Shown here piece after piece: positions 15,694 to 24,400 of a stretch of DNA of 36,189 bases. The stretch's first letter is position 1, and the number at the start of each line of letters is the position of its first letter. The stretch is from assembly GCA_013177895.1 (NCBI GenBank), contig JABLXV010000036.1, positions 1 through 36,189 on the forward strand, given 5' to 3'. The stretch comes from Brevinematales bacterium (GTDB taxonomy: Bacteria; Spirochaetota; Brevinematia; Brevinematales; GWF1-51-8). The notes below the pieces were generated by a model. That model had not been told where the DNA came from, did no database searches, and worked only from the letters and a program-made list of their open reading frames with translations. The position numbers were made by a program, and so were the translations under genes.

Positions 15694-17361
15694 TTATTCC
15701 TGACCGGCATCCTGTTTTAATTCCGCCATGCCTTTCTTGAGAAATTTATGATTATTGTTTTCTTCCTTATTTTTCGCCGCGTCGAGGAATCCCTCGATAT
15801 CCACGACAAACCCGATCGCCCCGTCGCCGAAAATAGTGCCCCCGGAGAAAATCGATAGATGGCTCAGACTCTCCCCGAGATTCTTGATCACTATTTCCTG
15901 TTTCCCGATTATCCTATCCACTAATATACCATAATTTTTATTTTCATGCGAAATAATTACCGCTAAAATTTGTGAATTTACATCCTTTACTTCGTATTCC
16001 CGCGAGAAAATAGCGGTGGAGAAGATCAACGGGATATAGTTCCCGCGGTTATACAGCATTTTACTCCCGTCATCCATTTCCTTGACCTGATCGGCCTGCG
16101 GAACCAGTATCTCGTCGACCGAGTTGAACGGGAGCACATAATTGTTCTCCGCGATCTGAATGACAAACCCCTCGATGATCGCGAGCGTTAACGGGAGCCG
16201 GATGATAAAACGGGTATACTTGCCTAGTTCCGACGTGATCTCGACTTTCCCGTGTATCTCGTCGATATTCTTCCTGACAACGTCCAGTCCTACGCCGCGC
16301 CCGGAAACTTCGGTCACCTTCTTCGCGGTGGAAAATCCCGGCAGAAAGAGGAGATTATAGATTTCCTTGTCGGTCATCTCGCGGGATTGTTCCTCGGTGA
16401 TCAGCCCGCGTTCGATACCCTTTCGCATAATGACATCCTTGTCGATCCCCGCGCCGTCGTCTTCTATAATAATCTGGATACCGTTACCGCGGTGTTCCGC
16501 CGATACGGAAATCCTGCCGACCTTATCTTTTCCGCGTCTCGTCCGCTCCTCGGGAGATTCGATACCGTGATCCACCGAGTTGCGTACCATATGTACGAGC
16601 GGGTCGTAGATCGCCTCGACCACATTCCTGTCGAGTTCCGTATCCTCGCCGTGGATATCCACTATCACGGTCTTATGAAGTTCGTTGGATGTATTCCTGA
16701 TGACGACGCGCAGCTTGTTAAAAACTTCCGTAATCGGCACCATTCCCATAGATAGTACGATGTTCTTGATATTGGTCGTGATACCCTCGAGCTGGGAAAT
16801 AATTTTTTCCACACCCGTCACGCTGTCGTCTCCCGAGGTGTCTCTGCGGGTCAGTTTCCTTTCGCTGTCGATCACCTGCCGGAGCATCGACTGGTTGATC
16901 ACCAGTTCCCCGACTATATCGATTAACGTGTTCAGGCGCTCGTTGGATACCTTCACATAGCTGACTTTCTTGGTAACCGAGGTTTGTTTGCGGATGGCGT
17001 CCTGTACATCTTCGGCAGAGACCATCTTTTCACGCACAGCGATCGTCCCGAATTTATCGTCGGTCTCGGACTGTTTCTGGAGGATGGACAGGATTTCTTC
17101 CTTCGTCAGCTTTCCCTCTTCGGCTAGTATTTCGCCGATCTTCTTCGTCTCGTATTGGGAAAGGATTCGCCGGATCAGGTCGATGTAGGAGAAAATATCC
17201 ACTTTCAGGAAACTTTCCCGCATTTTAATAATGTCGAAACTCAGGGTTTCCATGATGGAAACAAGGGTGCGGAGGAGATCGATCCCGTAGAAAATCACAT
17301 CGATCAGATCGCGCGTAATCCGTATCTTCCCGTCGCGAATCAGTACGAGAAGGTTCTCCAT
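15694..17361 (-). CDS. cheA: CheA, part 2: rest of HPt, MshEN-like, dimerisation, kinase and CheW-like domains
   Basis: This 555-residue ORF is the second part of a CheA broken by an amber codon at 17374. Its first 60 residues continue the HPt helices, starting at MENLLVLIRDGKI. Residues 74-126 form an MshEN/GspE-N-like domain (KIGEILAEEGKLTKEEI, then FGTIAVREKMVSAEDV). Dimerisation P3 runs from about 137 to 215 (LIDIVGELVINQS). The HATPase domain has N box HMVRNSVDHGIE, G1 EDDGAGID, F box LPGFSTA and G2 GRGVGLDVV. The P5 CheW-like domain fills the C terminus. The kinase core is intact. No ribosome site precedes the ATG at 17361, which lies four codons after the stop in the same frame. The true gene is therefore probably 15694-18030. 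Confidence 0.9.
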   Translation of the reverse strand: MENLLVLIRDGKIRITRDLIDVIFYGIDLLRTLVSIMETLSFDIIKMRESFLKVDIFSYIDLIRRILSQYETKKIGEILAEEGKLTKEEILSILQKQSETDDKFGTIAVREKMVSAEDVQDAIRKQTSVTKKVSYVKVSNERLNTLIDIVGELVINQSMLRQVIDSERKLTRRDTSGDDSVTGVEKIISQLEGITTNIKNIVLSMGMVPITEVFNKLRVVIRNTSNELHKTVIVDIHGEDTELDRNVVEAIYDPLVHMVRNSVDHGIESPEERTRRGKDKVGRISVSAEHRGNGIQIIIEDDGAGIDKDVIMRKGIERGLITEEQSREMTDKEIYNLLFLPGFSTAKKVTEVSGRGVGLDVVRKNIDEIHGKVEITSELGKYTRFIIRLPLTLAIIEGFVIQIAENNYVLPFNSVDEILVPQADQVKEMDDGSKMLYNRGNYIPLIFSTAIFSREYEVKDVNSQILAVIISHENKNYGILVDRIIGKQEIVIKNLGESLSHLSIFSGGTIFGDGAIGFVVDIEGFLDAAKNKEENNNHKFLKKGMAELKQDAGQE

Positions 17362-17373
17362 CTGGTGGCCGAT

Positions 17374-18030
17374 CTACTCGAAATTCTTCAGCCCGAGGAA
17401 CGCCGAGGAACCTTTGATGGTATGAAATGCGCGGAATACTTTATTGATATTTTCCTGATTGGTCTCGTCGTACTCCAGTTCGACCAGCGTAAACTGAGCG
17501 ACATCGAGATGCTCCTTGATCTCGTCGGCAAGCTGGGAGAGCATTTTCTTGTCGTCCACAATCCCGCTGAAGTAGGCCGGCCCGTAATGCTCCTCGAGGG
17601 ATATATCGTCAACGACGTTATCTTTGACAACACCCTTTTCAGTACCGCCGGTTTTCTCCTGAGCGGCGACAGCCTTTTTCTTCTCGCGGTGCAGGAGTTC
17701 CTCGATTACGGGGGAAATCTTATCGATCAATACCGCCGCGTTTTCAGGCGCGATAACGTCGGTAAATACCCGTTCGAGTATCCCGTTAGCGGTATCGATG
17801 ATTTCGAGGATTTCCTTTTCGCTGCCGATCTGCGACAGTTTCATTACCGTCCTGGCAAGCTGATTGACAAATTTCGCAATATCTTTGAATGTAGAATCCG
17901 ATGATAGTTTGGTTTGGATGGTGAGGTAGGCTTCTTTTAATTCGAGAACGGTCATTAAATCGCCGCTTTCAAAACCAGAGAGGGTTTTCTTGATTCTATC
18001 AAGAATGGAAGACGTTTCCTGCTGATTCAT
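17374..18030 (-). CDS. cheA: CheA, part 1: N-terminal extension and HPt domain up to an in-frame amber codon
   Basis: The 218-residue ORF starts at an ATG preceded by ACGGAG. About 150 residues of helical N-terminal extension of unknown role come first. Then comes the phosphotransfer domain with the phospho-acceptor His203 in AFHTIKGSSAFLGL. It stops at TAG directly after LKNFE. Reading on in the same frame gives IGHQMENLL, exactly what normally follows in HPt domains. One base separates it from a 778-residue CheA of normal domain order. TAG ends several other genes here (M20 hydrolase, hsdS, mcp, the 621-aa protein), so general amber reassignment is unlikely. Nonsense mutation, assembly error, readthrough, or two complementing fragments all remain possible. 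Confidence 0.88.
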   Translation of the reverse strand: MNQQETSSILDRIKKTLSGFESGDLMTVLELKEAYLTIQTKLSSDSTFKDIAKFVNQLARTVMKLSQIGSEKEILEIIDTANGILERVFTDVIAPENAAVLIDKISPVIEELLHREKKKAVAAQEKTGGTEKGVVKDNVVDDISLEEHYGPAYFSGIVDDKKMLSQLADEIKEHLDVAQFTLVELEYDETNQENINKVFRAFHTIKGSSAFLGLKNFE

Positions 18031-18097
18031 GAAACACTCCGTTTCTGAAATATTAGGAAAACAATCCCCTTTCTCTCTGCAAAGCTCAATTTTGGTA

Positions 18098-18115
18098 TAG
18101 ATAATACATTATCTA
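18098..18115. promoter_or_regulatory. 8+8 bp palindrome in the cheA leader
   Basis: TAGATAAT-AC-ATTATCTA is a perfect inverted repeat about 18-35 nt downstream of the predicted cheA transcription start. Its position suits a repressor operator. Confidence 0.45.
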
Positions 18116-18139
18116 ATAAATCCCCGTGAGCTTTTATTT

Positions 18140-18168
18140 ATTCTATATCGCTTCCAATACCACGTCAA
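18140..18168 (-). promoter_or_regulatory. Sigma-70 promoter of the che operon
   Basis: On the minus strand TTGACG (18168-18163), a 17-bp spacer and TAGAAT (18145-18140), each one base off consensus. Start expected near 18133, giving a leader of about 100 nt. Confidence 0.75.
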
Positions 18169-18199
18169 GTTTTATTTCTGATTTATAATTATATTTTTC

Positions 18200-18228
18200 T
18201 TGACTAAAATCTCCCTCCTTTATATTAT
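18200..18228 (+). promoter_or_regulatory. Sigma-70 promoter of the divergent MCP-like gene
   Basis: TTGACT (18200-18205), a 17-bp spacer and TATTAT (18223-18228). The start near 18235 leaves about 60 nt of leader to the ATG at 18296. It is back-to-back with the che operon promoter, 32 bp away. Confidence 0.75.
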
Positions 18229-18295
18229 TAGCGATAACCGGTTGGGAAAGGGGATTTTTAAAGAGTCGAGAGCGAATTTTACAGGATGTAAGCGG

Positions 18296-19945
18296 ATGAG
18301 CAAACGGTTTAATTATCCCAAAGAATTGAATGTACAATTCTTACTTTCCATATTTCTTTTCAGTTTTGTCTTTCTGGCCGGCGGCGGAGCTATTCTATAT
18401 TTTATATGGTCCTCGCCCTCAACCAGTTCAGTTCCCGTAGCCTTATTCATACTATTTATTTCCGCCTCCGTAGTGTATCTGATTTTCGGTATCCTTCGTG
18501 ACAGAAACGTCAACCGGAAATACCTGCTCGAATCCCGTAACCGGATGCTGACCTCGTTTTATACCGTCCACTCCGTGATGAACCTGATTATCAACCTGTT
18601 CATGCTCTTAGAAAAAGTCCGCCTGCCCGGTGAAGATTCTTTTGTCGACGTCAAGTTCGAGAAACTCAGATCGAACATCTATAAAATTAAAGAAACCCTG
18701 CTCTCATTCGCGGAATACGAGGAGATGCTGGCTCATCCCGAAACAGTCAACGAGGAACTGATTGAGAAAGGGCTGAAAGAGATTAACAGTACTTTTTACT
18801 CGATCAACGAAAACATCATTGCCGCTATGAATGATTTCGTGGAAGCCTTCTTCGGTAAACGCGAAAACATTAAGAAGAGTTCCTCCTCCATGGCGACACT
18901 GATCTATTTCCTCGCGAATATCATTCCCATTATCTCCGACCTGTCCTCCTCGTCGAACCGTTTTTCCCGCGAGGTCATCCTGCAGGTGATCGCACAATTC
19001 GAGGAGATCGCCAGTTTCAGCAACCGGATTACCGATGATATTCAGGTAACCATGTCCGACCTGATGAACGAGAATAACGAGGACAGTCTGGCGTTTATTA
19101 TCAAGCGCGCCCATTCGGTCGTCGAGGATTTCGATACGTTCTATAAGAGTATGGATTCCCTCAAGGATGTATCCAACCACTTTGTCGATACGAGCGTGGA
19201 CAAGTTAAAAAATATCTCCGATATCGCCAATTCCATCGAGGAGATCGCGGAGACTATCAAGGTGATTTCCCTAAATGTGAGTATCGAGGCGGCGAACACG
19301 GGAAATATCGGTAAGGGGTTCCAGGTATTGGCGCGCGACCTCCGGCAGTTCGCGCATACCACTATGCAATTCGCGCAGGATGTGAAAAACCGCGTGCAGG
19401 AAACCATGCTCACGACGGAGAACCTCAAGACCGGATACCTCCAGAATATGGAGTCGGTTTACCGTTACGGGGACGAGATCAAGCAGTCGATCGAGTCGTT
19501 CGAACGGATCATCATCAAATCGTTCGATAAGATCCGCGGGATAATCGATACCCTGCGCGGATTCTCCAGCCGGATCGATACGGGTATTAAGGATGTCGTG
19601 GGAAAGCTCCAGTATTACGATATTACCAGCCAGGAAGTGGAGCACCTCAGCCAGTTTATCGAGCAGATTTTCAAGATATCCAGCTCGCGTATCGACGAAT
19701 TCCAGATCGACAAGATCCTCGGCAACGATTCCCGTCTGTCGATTAAAAAGGAGATCCTCGATACGGTCAATAATATTATCACCACCAAGAACGAACGTGA
19801 AATATACGATACCTATACGAAAATTTTCGGGATGCGTTCGGAAGAGATAAATATCGATAACAAGGTAGGTGATGATTTAGGTGTCAATCTATCCGATCAG
19901 ACGGTTCCGGGCACTTCGAACGCCGACGATATCATTATTTTCTAA
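18296..19945 (+). CDS. Degenerate MCP-like membrane protein
   Basis: The 549-residue protein starts MSKRFNYPKEL; AGGA lies 9 nt upstream, while a longer ATG at 18200 overlaps the promoter. Two membrane helices near residues 13-37 and 46-66 are separated by only a short loop, so there is no periplasmic sensor domain. The rest is long coiled coil. A weakened receptor signalling tip is visible: VISLNVSIEAANTGNIGKGFQVLARDLRQFAHTT in place of [30 protein letters not shown]. The Arg of AARAG and the VADEV core are changed, and no methylation pattern is evident. It is divergent from the che operon and probably takes part in the same arrays, perhaps as an insulated or structural receptor. An alternative is a non-chemotactic scaffold. 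Confidence 0.8.
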   Translation: MSKRFNYPKELNVQFLLSIFLFSFVFLAGGGAILYFIWSSPSTSSVPVALFILFISASVVYLIFGILRDRNVNRKYLLESRNRMLTSFYTVHSVMNLIINLFMLLEKVRLPGEDSFVDVKFEKLRSNIYKIKETLLSFAEYEEMLAHPETVNEELIEKGLKEINSTFYSINENIIAAMNDFVEAFFGKRENIKKSSSSMATLIYFLANIIPIISDLSSSSNRFSREVILQVIAQFEEIASFSNRITDDIQVTMSDLMNENNEDSLAFIIKRAHSVVEDFDTFYKSMDSLKDVSNHFVDTSVDKLKNISDIANSIEEIAETIKVISLNVSIEAANTGNIGKGFQVLARDLRQFAHTTMQFAQDVKNRVQETMLTTENLKTGYLQNMESVYRYGDEIKQSIESFERIIIKSFDKIRGIIDTLRGFSSRIDTGIKDVVGKLQYYDITSQEVEHLSQFIEQIFKISSSRIDEFQIDKILGNDSRLSIKKEILDTVNNIITTKNEREIYDTYTKIFGMRSEEINIDNKVGDDLGVNLSDQTVPGTSNADDIIIF

Positions 19946-19983
19946 TCACTTCATCCCGCCGGATACGCCCTCTATAGTACAGC

Positions 19984-22083
19984 TTATTTATAATATTCCT
20001 TGAGTATCTTCTTCGCCTCGGTAAATCCCAGATCGGCGGCCTTCTGGAAATATTTCCTCGCGTCCTCTATTTGCTGGGAATTGTAATAAACCTTCCCCAG
20101 ATTGAAATAAGCCTTCGCGAAATTCGGATCCAGCCCGATCGTCTTATTAAAGTCCGCTATCGCCTCGGACTTTTTCTGTAACGCCAGATACGCGATTCCC
20201 CGGTTGAAGTAATAATCCGCGACCGATTTATTGATCGCGATGGCCTTCTGGTAATCGTCCAGCGCCGCGTCGAACTTCCCCAATTCGTAGTAAACGTTGC
20301 CGCGGTTATTATACGCCTCGGAGTAATTCGGGGCTAATTCTACCGCGATATTGTAATTCTGAAGCGCTTCGCCGTACTCCTTTTTCGACAGGTGCACATT
20401 CCCGACATTGAAATGCGCCTGCGGCAGCCCGGGCTTGATTTTCAGCGCGGCCTGGTAATCCTTCATCGCCTTATCGTTATCGCCCATCTTTTTATACGCG
20501 ATTCCCCGGTTGATATAGGCGTTGATATAACGGTCGTCCAGCTTCAGGACACTCCCGTACTGCGAGATCGCCTCGGCGTAGTTCCCGATAATAAAGTAGG
20601 TATTCCCCAGATTGTAGTACGCCTCGAGATACTTCGGATCGATGGAGATCACCTTCAGGTAATCCCCGATCGCGAGATCGTACTTCCCGGTCAGCTTATA
20701 CGCCACCCCGCGATAGAAATAAGCGTATGGATTTTCGGGGGTCTTCGCGATTACAAGCGAATAGTCCGAAATCGCATCGTCGTAACGGTTATCGATCAGG
20801 TTCAGGTTCGCGCGATAGAATACGGCGGTCACCATAGCGGGATTTTTCTGGTACGCGGCCGTATAATCCTTGATGGCGTTGGTAAAATCGCCCTTCTGCT
20901 CGAGAAGCACGCCCCGCATGAAGTAAGCGTCCGCCATATCGGGGTTCATTTCCAACGCGGCGGAATATTCGCCGATCGCTTCGCTCTCCTTTTTCTGCTT
21001 GACATAGATCGTCGCCATATCGTAATGCACCTGCGCGGTCTCCGCTCCCTTAGTGGGTTGCGCGGCCGAATTGGTAACCTTCACGGTAACCGTCAGGTTG
21101 GTCGCCGGTACCGGGACGTCCGTCACAACGGGAGTCTTTTCCTTATCGATCAGGTCGAGCACTTTCTTATAGTCGTCGAGCGCGAGCGAATTTTCCTCGA
21201 GCGCCGAATACGCTTTCGCGCGCTCCTGATACGCCTCCAGATAATCCGGGGCGATCTGTATCGCGCGGGTGTAATGCTCGATCGCCAAACGGTACTGCTC
21301 GGCCGTCATCAGCACCTTGCCGATCTTCACGTACTCCTTCGCCTCGAACGGGATAGCCGCGGCGTTCGTCTTGTTCTCCGGCGCGACAATGACCGGCTCC
21401 GTCGTCCCGTTATTCGTGATCTGCGAGATATTTCCCGTCGCGATATCCTTCGATTCGGATACGGCGTTCGTCTTTACCGATTCCTCCGCCGTCTCTAATT
21501 TGAACATTTCCACATAGGTCTTGATGATATAGGTAAACGCGTTGGTATAATTCGGATAGAGGTCGGTGGCATGATAGAAATCGGCGAGCGCCGGGTCGTA
21601 CTTTTTCCACCCGAAATAGACCAGCCCGCGGTTGAAGTACGGGAGCGCGAAATTTTTATCGGCGCCGATTGCCTGATTATAGTACTGCATCGCGTCGTTG
21701 GTCAATCCCAGCTTGACGGATGCGTTGCCCATATTATTATACGCGTAGGCGAACTTCGGATTGAGCTTGACCGCCGTCTTATAGTATTGAATTGCATCGC
21801 CGAACTTTCCGCCCGCGAGGTAGATATTCCCGATATTATAGTAGGGAGCGGGGATGCCGCCGTCGAGCCGGATAACAGCCATATAATCGTCCAACGCCTT
21901 GAGGGTGTCGCCGGATTTTTTATAGGCTATCGCGCGTTCAAAGTACAGGGACGCGTTCTCAGGGTTTTGCGCGATCGCGGCGGATAATTCGTCGATCTTA
22001 CCGCCCGTCTGCTGAGCCAATAGGAAAATAGCGGGCATACAGAGAAAGAAGATTAGGAATTTAAAGAATCTGGCGGCTTTCAT
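19984..22083 (-). CDS. Secreted tetratricopeptide-repeat protein
   Basis: The 699-residue protein begins with a signal peptide (FFKFLIFFLCMPAIFLLAQ). It then consists almost entirely of 34-residue TPR units, about 14-16 copies, recognisable by repeats such as AYYNLGNTYFIIGNYAEAI and AYNNRGNVYYELGKFDAAL. A low-complexity Thr/Asn/Glu-rich linker near residues 195-245 and a second near 325-345 separate TPR blocks. TPR arrays act as protein-binding scaffolds; location is probably periplasmic or surface. No enzymatic domain is seen. GGGGG precedes the ATG. It converges with the MCP-like gene with only 38 bp between stops. Partner unknown. Confidence 0.93.
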   Translation of the reverse strand: MKAARFFKFLIFFLCMPAIFLLAQQTGGKIDELSAAIAQNPENASLYFERAIAYKKSGDTLKALDDYMAVIRLDGGIPAPYYNIGNIYLAGGKFGDAIQYYKTAVKLNPKFAYAYNNMGNASVKLGLTNDAMQYYNQAIGADKNFALPYFNRGLVYFGWKKYDPALADFYHATDLYPNYTNAFTYIIKTYVEMFKLETAEESVKTNAVSESKDIATGNISQITNNGTTEPVIVAPENKTNAAAIPFEAKEYVKIGKVLMTAEQYRLAIEHYTRAIQIAPDYLEAYQERAKAYSALEENSLALDDYKKVLDLIDKEKTPVVTDVPVPATNLTVTVKVTNSAAQPTKGAETAQVHYDMATIYVKQKKESEAIGEYSAALEMNPDMADAYFMRGVLLEQKGDFTNAIKDYTAAYQKNPAMVTAVFYRANLNLIDNRYDDAISDYSLVIAKTPENPYAYFYRGVAYKLTGKYDLAIGDYLKVISIDPKYLEAYYNLGNTYFIIGNYAEAISQYGSVLKLDDRYINAYINRGIAYKKMGDNDKAMKDYQAALKIKPGLPQAHFNVGNVHLSKKEYGEALQNYNIAVELAPNYSEAYNNRGNVYYELGKFDAALDDYQKAIAINKSVADYYFNRGIAYLALQKKSEAIADFNKTIGLDPNFAKAYFNLGKVYYNSQQIEDARKYFQKAADLGFTEAKKILKEYYK

Positions 22084-22099
22084 TTATTTCCCCCGCAAC

Positions 22100-22108
22100 A
22101 TTATACCA
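22100..22108 (-). promoter_or_regulatory. Extended -10 promoter of the TPR gene
   Basis: On the minus strand TGGTATAAT fits TGn-TATAAT. The predicted start leaves a leader of only about 10 nt including the GGGGG site, so this is a tentative call. Confidence 0.35.
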
Positions 22109-22178
22109 TGTTTCTGCGTTTATTAAAAATATCCGCTCAATGTGGCTTGATGACTAAGCGGCAATTCTTACCATTTTC

Positions 22179-22260
22179 CGTCACTGCGAGTCCCCAAAGG
22201 GGGCGAAGCTGTCTACTAAGAATATACAGTATAATTAAATAGATTGCTCATCGCAATGAC
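22179..22260. repeat. Dispersed repeat with GTCATTGCGA ends
   Basis: The segment starts CGTCACTGCGAG and ends TCGCAATGAC, giving imperfect terminal inverted repeats. It shares the CGTCATTGCGA...GAAGC...AATCT signature, partly inverted, with copies at 33061-33118 and 34804-34861. Repeats of this general type are scattered in many genomes. Confidence 0.6.
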
Positions 22261-22282
22261 AAAAAACATTTCGTCAATATGC

Positions 22283-23293
22283 TCAATGCCCGTCGTCTTT
22301 TTTTAACCGCTGGTTCTTATACCATTCGATTGTCTTTCCCACTGCGGTATCGATGTCCGTCCGGGGCTTCCACCCCAGTATCCTTCGCGCCTTATCGATT
22401 GAAAAATGGTAATTCGTGCTGACCTGCTGGGTACGGTAACGTGTTAACGGGGGAGCTTCCCGCGAATTGAATATCTTATAGAAGGACTCCATCGACGTGC
22501 CGATAAAACGCGCGAGCCACCCGGGCACCGAAAGCCAGTGGGGTTTGACATCCAGCGCGGCGCACAGCTTTTCGGTCCACTCCCGCCATGTAATCCTCAG
22601 CCCGTCGGAGATAATAAACACCTCGCCGACCGCCTCGTCCTTCTCCATCGCGGCGATAATCGCGTCTACCAGATTCCCGACATAGACCGGGCATGTCAGC
22701 CTGCGTCCGCTGTCGACAAACGGGATGTTGCGGGAGTGCAGCGCCTCGGCCATCTTCAGGATAGTCACCGTATCGTTCTCGCCGTACACGTTCGCCGGGC
22801 GGATAACGCTCACCGGGAAGGAATGCTCCCGGTACGCATTGAGGACGCACTTCTCGCCCTCGTACTTGGTCACACAGTACGGGAAATCGGTAGGGAAGAA
22901 CGGGCCTTCCTCGTCGGTATCGACATGGTTTCCGAAGCCGTGCACCGCGACCGAACTGATGTGCACGAATTTTTTGATACCCGCGCGCATCGATTCTTCC
23001 AGCATATTCCTGACGCCCGTGATATTCGGGACGACGAATTCATCGTACCCGCCCCAGTCGGACGCCTTCCCCAGCACGTCGATGACATAATCGGCGCGTT
23101 TCAGCGCGGCGCGGATGCATTCCGTATCGGTGACCTGACAGACCACGCGTTCCGCGCCCATCGTATCGAGTATCTCCCGGTTATGGTCGCCCCGCACGAG
23201 CGCGAGCACCCGGTAACCCCGTTCGATCAGGCTCCGGCACAGGTTCGTGCCGACAAATCCGCTGGCTCCGGTCACCAGCACTGTCTTATTCAT
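22283..23293 (-). CDS. NAD(P)-dependent epimerase/dehydratase, extended SDR
   Basis: The 336-residue protein is an extended short-chain dehydrogenase/reductase. It has the dinucleotide motif TGASGFVG (8-15), a conserved Ser in HISSVAVHG, catalytic Tyr139-x3-Lys143 (YCVTK), and IRPANVYG after it. The C-terminal substrate domain includes RRILGWKPRTDIDTAVGKTIEWY, typical of the family. Such enzymes act on nucleotide sugars, sterol-like alcohols or related substrates; the particular substrate is not evident. Its ATG overlaps the hflX stop by 8 bp, making it the last gene of a four-gene operon with PSP1, the 621-aa protein and hflX. The neighbours give no metabolic clue. Confidence 0.9.
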   Translation of the reverse strand: MNKTVLVTGASGFVGTNLCRSLIERGYRVLALVRGDHNREILDTMGAERVVCQVTDTECIRAALKRADYVIDVLGKASDWGGYDEFVVPNITGVRNMLEESMRAGIKKFVHISSVAVHGFGNHVDTDEEGPFFPTDFPYCVTKYEGEKCVLNAYREHSFPVSVIRPANVYGENDTVTILKMAEALHSRNIPFVDSGRRLTCPVYVGNLVDAIIAAMEKDEAVGEVFIISDGLRITWREWTEKLCAALDVKPHWLSVPGWLARFIGTSMESFYKIFNSREAPPLTRYRTQQVSTNYHFSIDKARRILGWKPRTDIDTAVGKTIEWYKNQRLKKDDGH

Positions 23294-24395
23294 GCTCCGG
23301 TTCTCCCTGTTCTTTTATAACTTTCGTCCCTTTCATCATCTCTATCAATTTGTTTTTCAGGTCGCCGGTATATTGCCCCTCTTTCGCCGAAACAAAAATT
23401 GCTCCGGGATACCGCAGGCGGATATCCACGAGTATTTCGCGCGGCAGGAGGTCGATTTTATTCAGGCATAAAAGCGTGGGCTTATGATCCGCGCCTATTT
23501 CTTTCAGGGTCTGGTTGACCGAACGGATATGCTCGGCGAGCGCCGGGTCGGACACATCGGCGACATGCAGCAGCATGTCCGCGTAACGCGCGTCGGCGAG
23601 GGTGGATTTGAACGATTCGATCAACCCGACCGGGATATCGCGGATAAATCCGACGGTATCGGACATAAGCGCAATACTCCCGTCGCCCAGCCACACCCTG
23701 CGGGTAGTCGTATCCAATGTGGAGAAAAGTTTATCCTCGGCCAGCACGTCCGACTTAGAGATTTTATTCAGGAGGGTGGACTTGCCGGAGTTGGTATACC
23801 CGATGATGGAGACCTTGAATTCGCCCATCCGTTTTTTACGCTGGGTATCTTTCTCCCGTTCTATTTCTATCAGTTTGGTCTCGATAATATGAATCTTCTT
23901 GCGAAGGATACGGCGGTCGACTTCGAGCTTCTGTTCGCCGGGGCCCCTGAGGCCGATACCCCCGTCGGTACGCGAAAGGTTCTGGTAATGCCCGACCAGC
24001 CGCGGGAGCTGGTACTTCAACTGCGCGAGCTCGACCTGCATCTTCGCGGCGCGCGTGCGGGCATGGATCGCGAAAATATCCAGTATCAGTTCCGTCCGCG
24101 TCAGCACGCGACATTCCAGCTCTTTCTCGATATTCCGCACCTGCGCGGGGGAAAGCTCGTGATTGAACACGACCAGATCGACCTTCTCGTCGGCGTAAAA
24201 CTCGCGTATTTCCTCGATCTTGCCTTTCCCGATATAGAAACGCCCGTCGATCGCGCTTTTAGCCTGTATCAGGATATCCACCACTTCCGCGCCCGCGGTA
24301 TCCGCGAGACGTTTCAGTTCGAGCATCGATTCCTGTATATCGTTAAAATTATCCTGCGGGAGCTTCAAGCCCACCAATACCGCTTTTTCGTTCAT
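23286..24395 (-). CDS. hflX: GTPase HflX
   Basis: The 369-residue protein matches HflX, a ribosome-associated GTPase that splits stalled or idle 70S particles. The N-terminal HflX domain (about 1-185) contains FNHELSPAQVRNIEKEL and the loop GGIGLRGPGEQKLE, close to the family signature GGxGxRGPGExxLE. The G domain follows with G1 GYTNSGKST (199-207), G3 DTVGFIRDIP, G4 NKID and G5 SAKEG. Length is normal, though slightly short at the C terminus. It starts 5 bp after the preceding gene, so translation is probably coupled. Confidence 0.96.
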   Translation of the reverse strand: MNEKAVLVGLKLPQDNFNDIQESMLELKRLADTAGAEVVDILIQAKSAIDGRFYIGKGKIEEIREFYADEKVDLVVFNHELSPAQVRNIEKELECRVLTRTELILDIFAIHARTRAAKMQVELAQLKYQLPRLVGHYQNLSRTDGGIGLRGPGEQKLEVDRRILRKKIHIIETKLIEIEREKDTQRKKRMGEFKVSIIGYTNSGKSTLLNKISKSDVLAEDKLFSTLDTTTRRVWLGDGSIALMSDTVGFIRDIPVGLIESFKSTLADARYADMLLHVADVSDPALAEHIRSVNQTLKEIGADHKPTLLCLNKIDLLPREILVDIRLRYPGAIFVSAKEGQYTGDLKNKLIEMMKGTKVIKEQGEPEHE

Positions 24396-24400
24396 AAATT

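Noticed and set aside
17374-17376. Genome-wide amber reassignment
   Set aside because: TAG closes the M20 gene, hsdS, mcp and the 621-aa gene at sensible protein ends, so it is an ordinary stop here.
18200-18295. Longer start for the MCP-like gene at 18200
   Set aside because: The codon lies within the -35 box of the gene's promoter and has no ribosome site; ATG 18296 has both leader and AGGA.
20392-21498. 368-codon plus-strand ORF opposite the TPR gene
   Set aside because: Its regular composition simply mirrors the TPR repeats on the other strand; there is no start signal or domain.
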